From Parvibaculum sp046297875 (lineage in GTDB: Bacteria > Pseudomonadota > Alphaproteobacteria > Parvibaculales > Parvibaculaceae), in assembly GCF_046297875.1 (NCBI RefSeq), contig NZ_JBKBHD010000001.1, forward strand, positions 2,046,001 through 2,110,000: a stretch of DNA of 64,000 bases, in the 5' to 3' direction. Both the position numbers and the translations under genes were made by a program. A model generated the notes under the pieces. The model had not been told where the DNA came from. It was given only the letters and a program-made list of their open reading frames with translations, and did no database searches. Each line of letters begins with the position of its first letter. Within the stretch, counting starts at the first letter, position 1. Of the stretch, positions 16,745-24,922 are shown in pieces.

Positions 16745-16784
16745 ATGGGAAGAATTTGCCGCGTCAGCCTTAATGCCGGGTTAA
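16745..16784. promoter_or_regulatory. fliO-proximal ftr-like site plus CtrA box
   Basis: An ftr-like half-palindrome at 16745-16763 (core GGGAAGAATTTGCCGCG) is followed six bases later by an exact CtrA box, TTAATGCCGGGTTAA, at 16770-16784. The CtrA box is 71 bp from fliO. The same two-part arrangement recurs 87 bp further on, nearer flgB. Confidence 0.6.
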
Positions 16785-16831
16785 GGGCCAAGCGATACAG
16801 GGGTTTGGCTGGTTACCCCTTTCTCAACGCG

Positions 16832-16866
16832 CCCGGCAGATTTTGCCGCGTTAGCACGATGTTAAC
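16832..16866. promoter_or_regulatory. flgB-proximal ftr-like site plus CtrA-like box
   Basis: CCCGGCAGATTTTGCCGCG at 16832-16850 is a near-palindromic ftr-like site. It is followed directly by TTAG-N7-TTAAC (16851-16866), one base away from the CtrA consensus. No sigma-54 promoter could be found for flgB, so CtrA-dependent transcription is more likely. Confidence 0.6.
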
Positions 16867-16976
16867 TCCGGGATGGTGAGACTGACCCTGCCGCCAAGGA
16901 ATGCGTGGCTTCGGATCGACCCTCTCTCGCGCCCAGAATGCAGCGTGCGGAGCGGATCGCGGGAGCACGCGGGCAG

Positions 16977-17405
16977 ATGGCAATCGGCGACCTTCCCATC
17001 ATTGGAATGATGAAGCAGCGCATGCACTGGCTTGCCGCAAGGCAGCAGGTGCTCGCCCAGAATGTCGCGAATGCCGACACGCCGGGCTATACCGCGCGCG
17101 ATCTGAAGCAACTCGATTTCGGCGACATGGTGAAGCGGAGCGGTCCTGTGCTCCGGCCGGTCGCCACGCAGGCCGCACATATCGGCAGCCCCGTGGCGGG
17201 CGCCGGGCATGGCTTCAAGCCGGGGCAGGCCAGGGGCGGCGAAGTCATCAAGAAGCCCGACTTCGAAACCTCGCCGACAGGCAACTCGGTCGTGCTCGAG
17301 GACCAGATGATCAAGGTCGCCGAGACGCAGATGGATTACCAGACAGTGACCGAGCTCTATTCCAAGAGTCTCGGCCTCATCAAGATCGCGCTTGGCCGTG
17401 GCTGA
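16977..17405 (+). CDS. flgB: Flagellar basal-body rod protein FlgB
   Basis: A 142-residue rod protein with MKQRMHWLAARQQVLAQNVA followed by NADTPGYTARDLK, the flagellar rod signature, and a C-terminal helix YQTVTELYSKSLGLIKIALG. FlgB is the most proximal rod subunit. The ATG at 16977 (MAIGDLP) matches family length; the frame is open to 16905 but the extension is not conserved in character. It starts flgB-flgC-fliE-fliQ-fliR-flhB. Confidence 0.95.
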   Translation: MAIGDLPIIGMMKQRMHWLAARQQVLAQNVANADTPGYTARDLKQLDFGDMVKRSGPVLRPVATQAAHIGSPVAGAGHGFKPGQARGGEVIKKPDFETSPTGNSVVLEDQMIKVAETQMDYQTVTELYSKSLGLIKIALGRG

Positions 17406-17427
17406 GCGGGGCTGAAAGGACAGAAAA

Positions 17428-17847
17428 ATGAGCGCAATGGACCTGATCAAGTCGATGGTCGTGGCAGCCTCCGGCCTCAAGGCCCAGAGCGGGCGCATGC
17501 GCATCATCGCCGAGAACATCGCCAATGCGGATTCCGCCGCGCGCGTGCCTGGCGGCGATCCCTACCGGCGCAAGATCGTCACCTTCGAGGAAAAGCTCAA
17601 CCGCGAGATCGGTGCGAAAACCGTCGCGATCGGCCGTCCGACATTCGACAAGACCGAATTCAAGCTCAAATACATGCCCGGCCACCCCGGCGCCGACGAG
17701 AACGGCTATGTGAAAATGCCGAATGTGAACGGCATGGTCGAGTCCATGGACATGCGTGAGGCGCAACGCAGCTACGAAGCAAATCTGAATCTCATTCAGG
17801 CATCGCGGCGCATGATCACCCAGACAATCGAAATCTTGCGGAAGTGA
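17428..17847 (+). CDS. flgC: Flagellar basal-body rod protein FlgC
   Basis: A 139-residue rod protein with the signature SGRMRIIAENIANADSA near the N-terminus and a C-terminal MDMREAQRSYEANLNLIQAS helix. FlgC forms the proximal rod with FlgB and FlgF. AAAGGAC lies ahead of the ATG, and 22 bases separate it from flgB. Confidence 0.97.
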   Translation: MSAMDLIKSMVVAASGLKAQSGRMRIIAENIANADSAARVPGGDPYRRKIVTFEEKLNREIGAKTVAIGRPTFDKTEFKLKYMPGHPGADENGYVKMPNVNGMVESMDMREAQRSYEANLNLIQASRRMITQTIEILRK

Positions 17848-17857
17848 GGGCTGACAG

Positions 17858-18181
17858 ATGAGCAGCATTCCAGCATCCATGGCACTCAACGCCTATGCGC
17901 GCGCAGCGGGCATGGGCGGCAATGTGCAGACGCCGCAACCCGGCACGGCAGGTCAGGCAAATGGCGCCTTTGGCGACATGCTGAAACAGGCCATGACCGA
18001 GGCCGTGAACTCATCCAAGGCCGGGGAAACGCAGATGGCAGCCGTCACGGGCGGCACGGGCGGGAACATCGTCGATGTCGTGACCGCGGTGGCGGAAGCC
18101 GAATCCACGCTGCAGACCGTCGTGACGGTGCGCGACAAGGTCATTACCGCCTATCAGGAAATCATGCGCATGCCGATCTGA
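17858..18181 (+). CDS. fliE: Flagellar hook-basal body complex protein FliE
   Basis: A 107-residue protein with a variable N-terminus and the FliE core: FGDMLKQAMTEAVNSSKAGE, then AVAEAESTLQTVVTVRDKVI and a final AYQEIMRMPI. FliE joins the MS ring to the rod. It starts 10 bases after flgC. Confidence 0.95.
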   Translation: MSSIPASMALNAYARAAGMGGNVQTPQPGTAGQANGAFGDMLKQAMTEAVNSSKAGETQMAAVTGGTGGNIVDVVTAVAEAESTLQTVVTVRDKVITAYQEIMRMPI

Positions 18182-18207
18182 CGGCTGCGACGGGGGCAAA
18201 AAACAAA

Positions 18208-18471
18208 ATGAGCGGACCTGAAGTTCTCGATCTTGCACAGCAAGCGATCTATGTGCTGCTGATCGTCTCGGCGCCAATGATGTTCGTGGCGCTGGGGGTC
18301 GGTCTTGCCATCGCGCTGTTGCAGGCGCTGACGCAGGTTCAGGAAATGACGCTGGTCTTCGTGCCGAAGATCATCGCGATCTTTCTCACGCTTCTGATTT
18401 CGCTGCCGTTCATGGCGCAGTCACTGCAAGGTTTCATGGCGCTGGTCTCGCAAAAGATCATATCGGGCTGA
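18208..18471 (+). CDS. fliQ: Flagellar export protein FliQ
   Basis: An 87-residue protein of two transmembrane hairpin helices (~residues 12-40 and 50-75). It carries the FliQ pattern APMMFVALGVGLAIALLQAL then TQVQEMTLVFVPKIIAIFL. It forms the export gate with FliP and FliR. Confidence 0.95.
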   Translation: MSGPEVLDLAQQAIYVLLIVSAPMMFVALGVGLAIALLQALTQVQEMTLVFVPKIIAIFLTLLISLPFMAQSLQGFMALVSQKIISG

Positions 18472-18490
18472 GGAAGCGGGCAGCGCGGCC

Positions 18491-19252
18491 ATGATAACAA
18501 TCGAGTATCTGCCGCAAACGGCGTTTACCTTCATGCTGATCTTCTCGCGGCTTGCGGCGATGATCATGCTGATGCCGGCGCTTGGCGAGACAAGCATTCC
18601 GGCGAATGTGCGTCTTATTCTCGCGCTGCTCCTCACCTTCGTGATGATGCCGCTGGTCGCCTCGACCTATGGCGAGATGCCGGGCACGATCGCGGCTCTG
18701 GTCTTTCTCGTCGTTTCGGAAGTGGCGGTCGGCATATTCATCGGCGGCGCGGCGCGCATCGTCATGAGCGCGCTTCATGTCGCGGGCAACATCATCGCGC
18801 TACAGATGAGCCTTGCCTTCGCGCAGAATGTCGATCCGACGCAGGGCCAGCAGGGCGTTCTGATTGCGAATTTCCTGTCGCTGACGGCCGTGACGCTGAT
18901 CTTCGTCACCAATCTCGACCACCTGCTGATTGCCGCCATGCGCGACAGCTATCATCTGTTTGCGCCGGGGCAGGGGATTCCCGTTGGCGACTTCTCGCAG
19001 GTCGCGGTGCAGATGGTTTCGGGTTCGTTCAAGATCGGTCTGCAGCTTGCAGCCCCGTTCCTCGTATTCGGGCTCATCTTCTATGTGGGTATCGGCATTC
19101 TTTCGAGGCTGATGCCGCAGATCCAGATTTTCTTCATTGCGATGCCGGCGAACATCATGCTCGGCTTCGTGCTTCTGCTCTTTCTGCTGGCGGCCATGAT
19201 GACGTGGTTCCTGCAGTATTTCGAGCAGTCGATTTCCGTTTTCGTCGGATAG
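18491..19252 (+). CDS. fliR: Flagellar export protein FliR
   Basis: A 253-residue polytopic membrane protein with about six helices. It has FliR features such as FSRLAAMIMLMPALGETSIP near the N-terminus and AFAQNVDPTQGQQGVLIANF in the middle. It completes the FliPQR export gate and starts 19 bases after fliQ. Confidence 0.95.
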   Translation: MITIEYLPQTAFTFMLIFSRLAAMIMLMPALGETSIPANVRLILALLLTFVMMPLVASTYGEMPGTIAALVFLVVSEVAVGIFIGGAARIVMSALHVAGNIIALQMSLAFAQNVDPTQGQQGVLIANFLSLTAVTLIFVTNLDHLLIAAMRDSYHLFAPGQGIPVGDFSQVAVQMVSGSFKIGLQLAAPFLVFGLIFYVGIGILSRLMPQIQIFFIAMPANIMLGFVLLLFLLAAMMTWFLQYFEQSISVFVG

Positions 19253-19267
19253 GCCGGAGGGAAGCCC

Positions 19268-20350
19268 ATGGCCGATCAGGACGATTCGGAAAAAACAGAA
19301 GAACCGACACACCGAAAACTGGAGGAAGCCCACAAGAAAGGCGACCTCGTCAAGAGCCAGGAGATCAGCACCTGGTTCGTGATGCTCGGCGCGGCGATTT
19401 CCATTGCGATGCTCGCGCCGGGAACCGCCTCGTCGATCATGGGCTCGCTCACGATCTTTCTTGCGCATCCCGAATCGATACCGATGGATGCCGAGCATTT
19501 GCGCCGCATCTGGCTTGGCATCGGTACGGATGTATTCGGCGCCGTGCTTGGCCCGCTCTGCATTCTTGCGGGGGCGGCGCTGATCGGCCATCTCATTCAG
19601 CATGCGCCGGTGCTGACCGCCGAAAACATGAAGCCGAAGCTCTCCAAGATCTCGCCGAAGGAGGGTCTGAAGCGCCTTTTCGGGCCGAAGAGCCTGATGA
19701 ATCTCGCCAAGGGCATCGTGAAGATCGTCGTCGTGGGCATCGTCTCCTTTCTCATCGTCTGGCCGGAGCGCGACCGGCTGGCGCTGATGATGACGTGGGA
19801 CGTGATCCAGCTTCTGCCGGTCGTGCAGATCATGGCGCTGAAGATGTTTGCCGGCGTGATCGCCGTCATGACGGTGGTTGCCGTTCTCGACTACCTGTTC
19901 GAGCGCATGCAATGGATGAAGAAGCAGCGCATGACCGTTCAGGAAGTGAAGGACGAATACAAGCAGATGGAAGGCGATCCGACGGTGAAGGCGAAGCTGC
20001 GCCAGATCCGCGTGGAACGCGGCCGCAAGCGCATGATGGCCGCCGTGCCGGGCGCCACCGTCATCATCACCAACCCGACCCACTATGCCGTGGCACTCAA
20101 ATACGAGCAGGGCATGGGCGCGCCGGTCGTCGTCGCCAAAGGTGTCGATGCCGTCGCCTTCAAGATCCGCGAAATCGGCCAGGAAAACGATGTGCCGATC
20201 GTCGAGAACCCGCCGCTCGCCCGTGCGCTTCATGCAACTGTCGAGATCGACCAGGAAGTGAAGCCCGAGCACTACAAGGCCGTGGCCGAGGTCATTGGAT
20301 ATGTGATGCGTCTTAAGGCTAAGATGACTGGCGGTCGCGGCCGGAAATGA
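19268..20350 (+). CDS. flhB: Flagellar export switch protein FlhB
   Basis: A 360-residue protein with the conserved N-terminal SEKTEEPTHRKLEEAHKKG segment, four transmembrane helices (~30-210), and a cytoplasmic domain carrying the autocleavage motif NPTH (N269-H272). Cleavage between N and P switches export from rod-hook to filament substrates. A GGAGGGAAG ribosome binding site precedes the ATG. The gene runs directly into cckA. Confidence 0.97.
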   Translation: MADQDDSEKTEEPTHRKLEEAHKKGDLVKSQEISTWFVMLGAAISIAMLAPGTASSIMGSLTIFLAHPESIPMDAEHLRRIWLGIGTDVFGAVLGPLCILAGAALIGHLIQHAPVLTAENMKPKLSKISPKEGLKRLFGPKSLMNLAKGIVKIVVVGIVSFLIVWPERDRLALMMTWDVIQLLPVVQIMALKMFAGVIAVMTVVAVLDYLFERMQWMKKQRMTVQEVKDEYKQMEGDPTVKAKLRQIRVERGRKRMMAAVPGATVIITNPTHYAVALKYEQGMGAPVVVAKGVDAVAFKIREIGQENDVPIVENPPLARALHATVEIDQEVKPEHYKAVAEVIGYVMRLKAKMTGGRGRK

Positions 20351-20382
20351 TTCGGCCTGCAGGGTGGACGCAGGAGCAGCTT

Positions 20383-22911
20383 ATGGCCGAGACGCCGGCC
20401 GATTACACCGAAATAGTACCCGGCGCGGATGAGGACGGGCGCGATTCCGAAGGCTGGCGCTCGCTGCCTGCGCGCCGCTGGGTCGTGATCGCGGCTGTCG
20501 CTCTCGGCATGGTGACGACGTTTCTCGACACGCTTTCGATTCATGCCTTCGGTCTGCCCGGGCTTCTCACCGCTCTTGGCCTTGTGGCGATTGCCGGAGC
20601 GGCGCTTTACGGGCTGTCCGGCAGCCAGACCGATGCGCTCAGCCGTTCACCCGCCGCTGCAGCAGAGGCGCTGACCGCGCTTCCCGACCCCTGCTATGTG
20701 ACGGACCGGCGCGGCACGGTGCTTTTCGCCAATACCGCCTGGCGCGACGTCATGGGCGGCTTCGACGGCAACAGGGTGGTGCCGGTCGAAAGGCTGCTGG
20801 CGGGCAGGGGCGAAGGAGCGGAGATTTCGTTCCGCCTCGCACAGGCGGCGCGGACGGGCTTTGCGGCGGAAGAGGACATCGAAATCGGCCCGCGCAATGC
20901 GGCGCGCATCTACCGCGCCATTGTGCGGCCGCTGAGCGGGGCATCGGGCGGGGCGGTGTGGCTGTTCCGCGATCTCACGGCGGAGCGCGAGCGCGCGCAG
21001 GCGGCAGAAAAACGGCATGGTCGCTCGCTTGCCTATATCGAACATGCGCCGTTCGGCTTCTTTGCCGCCGAGGCGGATGGACGCCTCGTCTTCATGAATG
21101 CGCGGCTTGGTGAGTGGCTTGGCGTCGAGCCGAGGCAGCTGACGGAGCGGCGGGCGACGCTGGACGAACTCGTCATTGGCGAAGTGCCGGCGCTTGCGGA
21201 GGGCGAGGCAGAGCGGAGCGGGCAGCTCTCGCCGCTCGATGTCGATCTGCGGGATGCGGAAGGCAAGGCGCTGCCGGTGCGCATTCTTCGGACGCGCGTC
21301 GCGGAGGCGGCACGGCGTCCGGCGCGCATTTTTGCGCTGGTGCTGAACCGGACGACCGGAGACAAGGCGGAAGAGACGGCGCGCGACGCCGAGATGCGGT
21401 TTGCGCGCTTCTTCAACAATGCACCGGTCGGCATTGCGACGATCGACGGCGAGGGGCGCATCGACAATGCGAACCGCTCCTTCGTTGCCTATGCAGGGCC
21501 GGAAGTGATGCGCGGGGCGCAGCTTGTCGACCTGCTGATGGAAGAGGATCGGCAGGCGGTGCTCGAAGCGGTGGAGAGTGCGCGCAATGGAGGGCCTGCG
21601 GGCATACCCGTCGATGTGCGGCTTGCGCGCAATCCCGATCGCGTCGGACAGCTTTATGCCGCCCGCGTCGATATGGGGCCGGAGGCGTCCATCGTCGTCT
21701 ATCTGATCGACGCGACGGAACAGAAATCGCTGGAGATGCAATTCGCGCAATCGCAGAAGATGCAGGCGGTCGGCCAGCTTGCAGGCGGCGTGGCGCATGA
21801 CTTCAACAATCTGCTGACCGCGATCATCGGCTTCTGCGATCTGCTGCTGGTGCGGCATCAGGCGGGCGATCCGTCCTTTGCCGATGTGGTGCAGATCAAG
21901 CAGAATGCGAACCGCGCGGCGAACCTGACGCGGCAGCTGCTCGCCTTTTCGCGCCGGCAGACGCTCAGGCCCAAGGTTCTTTCGCTCACCGATGCGCTGG
22001 CCGAACTGCAGAACCTGCTGGCGCGGCTGCTGACCGAGAAGGTCGAACTCAAGATCGTGCACGGGCGCGATCTCGGTCTTGTGAAGGTCGACCAGAACCA
22101 GCTCGAACAGGTCATCATCAATCTGGCCGTCAATGCGCGCGACGCGATGCCCGATGGCGGGCGGCTTACCATCCGGACGGCCAATGTGTCGGAGGCGGAC
22201 AGCCGCGCGCTCGACCATCCGCTGATGCCGCATGCCGAATATGTGCTGATCGAGGTGTCGGACACGGGCACCGGCATTCCGAAGGAAAATCTCGGCAAGA
22301 TTTTCGAGCCTTTCTACACGACGAAAGACCCCTCGAAGGGAACGGGGCTCGGGCTCTCCACCGTCTATGGCATCATCAAGCAGACGGGCGGCTTCATCTT
22401 CCCCTATTCGACCGTGGGCAAGGGCACGAGCTTCCGCATCTATCTGCCGCGCTATGTCGAAACCGCGGCCGACAAGGCCGCAGATGCCGAAGCGGCGGCC
22501 GCCGCCGCAGCAGCACCCGCCGAAGCGACGGACCTCACGGGCAAGGGAACGATCCTGCTCGTCGAAGACGAAGACGCGGTGCGCACCTTTGCCGCCCGCG
22601 CGCTTGCCACACGCGGCTACGAGGTGCTGCAGGCCGAAAGCGGCGAAGTGGCGCTCGAGGTCGTGAAGGAGCATGACGGCCGGATCGATCTCATCGTATC
22701 GGACGTCGTGATGCCCAATATGGATGGGCCGACCATGGCGCGGGAGCTGAAGACGGTCCTGCCCGGCGTGCCGATCATCTTCGTCTCGGGCTATGCGGAA
22801 GACGCCTTTGCGAAGAACCTCGATCCCGACCAGGAATTCCACTTCCTGCCGAAGCCCTTCTCGCTGAAGCAGCTCGCCGCCGCCGTGAAGGACGTGATGG
22901 GGAAGAAGTGA
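20383..22911 (+). CDS. cckA: Hybrid sensor histidine kinase CckA
   Basis: An 842-residue CckA-type kinase: two N-terminal membrane helices (~30-70), PAS-like domains (~90-460), a HisKA domain with GQLAGGVAHDFNNLLTAIIG (phosphoacceptor H472), an HATPase domain (NLAVNARDAMPDGG, DTGTGIP, GTGLGLSTVYGI), an Ala-rich linker and a receiver domain with D774. In this class CckA phosphorylates ChpT, which passes phosphate to CtrA and CpdR, setting cell-cycle and flagellar transcription. The ATG at 20383 has AGGAG six bases upstream; an in-frame ATG at 20347 overlapping the flhB stop is an alternative. Placement at the end of the flgB-flhB cluster suggests co-transcription. Confidence 0.93.
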   Translation: MAETPADYTEIVPGADEDGRDSEGWRSLPARRWVVIAAVALGMVTTFLDTLSIHAFGLPGLLTALGLVAIAGAALYGLSGSQTDALSRSPAAAAEALTALPDPCYVTDRRGTVLFANTAWRDVMGGFDGNRVVPVERLLAGRGEGAEISFRLAQAARTGFAAEEDIEIGPRNAARIYRAIVRPLSGASGGAVWLFRDLTAERERAQAAEKRHGRSLAYIEHAPFGFFAAEADGRLVFMNARLGEWLGVEPRQLTERRATLDELVIGEVPALAEGEAERSGQLSPLDVDLRDAEGKALPVRILRTRVAEAARRPARIFALVLNRTTGDKAEETARDAEMRFARFFNNAPVGIATIDGEGRIDNANRSFVAYAGPEVMRGAQLVDLLMEEDRQAVLEAVESARNGGPAGIPVDVRLARNPDRVGQLYAARVDMGPEASIVVYLIDATEQKSLEMQFAQSQKMQAVGQLAGGVAHDFNNLLTAIIGFCDLLLVRHQAGDPSFADVVQIKQNANRAANLTRQLLAFSRRQTLRPKVLSLTDALAELQNLLARLLTEKVELKIVHGRDLGLVKVDQNQLEQVIINLAVNARDAMPDGGRLTIRTANVSEADSRALDHPLMPHAEYVLIEVSDTGTGIPKENLGKIFEPFYTTKDPSKGTGLGLSTVYGIIKQTGGFIFPYSTVGKGTSFRIYLPRYVETAADKAADAEAAAAAAAAPAEATDLTGKGTILLVEDEDAVRTFAARALATRGYEVLQAESGEVALEVVKEHDGRIDLIVSDVVMPNMDGPTMARELKTVLPGVPIIFVSGYAEDAFAKNLDPDQEFHFLPKPFSLKQLAAAVKDVMGKK

Positions 22912-23432
22912 GGGCGGGGCGACCAGCTTTCCTCGTCATCCTGTCGGGGTTGCCCGGCAGCGGCAAGACGACGCTTGCAAGGGCGCTCGCGCGTGAACTT
23001 GATGCCGTTCACATTCGCATCGATACGATCGAGCAGGCGCTGAAGCGCTCGTCTCTCGGCATCGACGATGCAGCCGATGCCGGCTATGCGGCGGGCATCG
23101 CACTTGCGGAAGACAATCTCAGGCTTGGACATGTGGTGATCGCGGATTCGGTCAATCTGTTGCCTGTGACCAGAGAAGCATGGCGCGGGGCGGCGCGACG
23201 GGCCGGAGCGCCTTTTACAGATATCGAAATCATCTGTTCGGATCGGGCGGAGCACCGCGCCCGCGTCGAGGTGCGGCAGGGCGATATAGCAGGACATGTG
23301 CCGCCGACATGGGCCGAAGTGGAGGCGCGGGACTACCGGCCCTTCAGCGAAGACTGCCAGCGGATCGACACGGCGGGCCGGAGCGAGGCCTATTGCCTGA
23401 CTGAGCTTCTGGCGGGGCTGCGGGGGCTGTGA
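22908..23432 (+). CDS. P-loop kinase-like ATPase of unknown substrate
   Basis: A 174-residue protein with a Walker A motif LSGLPGSGKTTLARAL at residues ~13-28, a downstream acidic IADSVN segment that could act as Walker B, and a basic lid-like region. This is the fold of small nucleotide or metabolite kinases (AAA_33, zeta-toxin or gluconate-kinase-like). It uses a GTG start that overlaps the cckA stop (GTGA), so it is translationally coupled to cckA. The substrate cannot be read from the sequence. Confidence 0.65.
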   Translation: MRAGRPAFLVILSGLPGSGKTTLARALARELDAVHIRIDTIEQALKRSSLGIDDAADAGYAAGIALAEDNLRLGHVVIADSVNLLPVTREAWRGAARRAGAPFTDIEIICSDRAEHRARVEVRQGDIAGHVPPTWAEVEARDYRPFSEDCQRIDTAGRSEAYCLTELLAGLRGL

Positions 23433-23438
23433 TCGCGT

Positions 23439-23453
23439 GAACGTCGCGCGAAC
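23439..23453 (+). promoter_or_regulatory. LexA SOS box of recA
   Basis: GAACGTCGCGCGAAC is an exact GAAC-N7-GAAC direct repeat, the alphaproteobacterial LexA operator, 131 bp before the recA start and just after the P-loop kinase stop. An AT-rich stretch (23459-23495) follows, where the promoter probably lies. Confidence 0.85.
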
Positions 23454-23583
23454 ATGATCTAATTAAATAAATAAAATCAATAGGTTAAAAAATCTGTTGC
23501 CAATGAGAACAAAATGGGTACGCTCGGTCCCGTCAAGAGCGCATTGCGCGACTCGGCGGGCGATGGTTAAAGGGGAAAACGGC

Positions 23584-24672
<1,089 letters not shown>

Positions 24673-24731
24673 CGCCCGCCTGACCGATCGGAACAAGTTT
24701 CTCTAGCTCCGGCCATCCGGCCGGGCATGGG

Positions 24732-24760
24732 CGGCGCCGGGTACCCTCCGGCGCCGTTTT
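24732..24760 (+). terminator. recA terminator
   Basis: Perfect nine-bp arms CGGCGCCGG/CCGGCGCCG with a seven-base loop are followed by TTTTCCGTTTTCC, about 60 bases after the recA stop. Confidence 0.85.
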
Positions 24761-24922
24761 CCGTTTTCCTCCCTGCCGGGGGCTTTCTGGACAGTCCGCC
24801 GGGCGACAGGTAAAAGCGGGCAGCCTATATTCATCAATGAAACGGGGCGGATAGCCGGTGGCTGCCGCTTGCCGGAGGGACCCCTTGAAGGGCCCCGAAC
24901 CTTGAGCAGACAGAGCGCAGCC

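Noticed and set aside
16867..16976. A sigma-54 promoter for flgB
   Set aside because: Every GG was checked for GC twelve bases on; the only hit (16961-16974) has poor -24 and -12 elements and lies right at the start codon.
18800..20272. Minus-strand frame of 490 codons opposite fliR and flhB
   Set aside because: It is antisense to fliR/flhB and very His- and Asp-rich, typical of shadow frames.
20647..22842. Minus-strand frame of 731 codons opposite cckA
   Set aside because: The plus strand encodes an unmistakable CckA with all kinase motifs; the opposite product has no recognisable motif.
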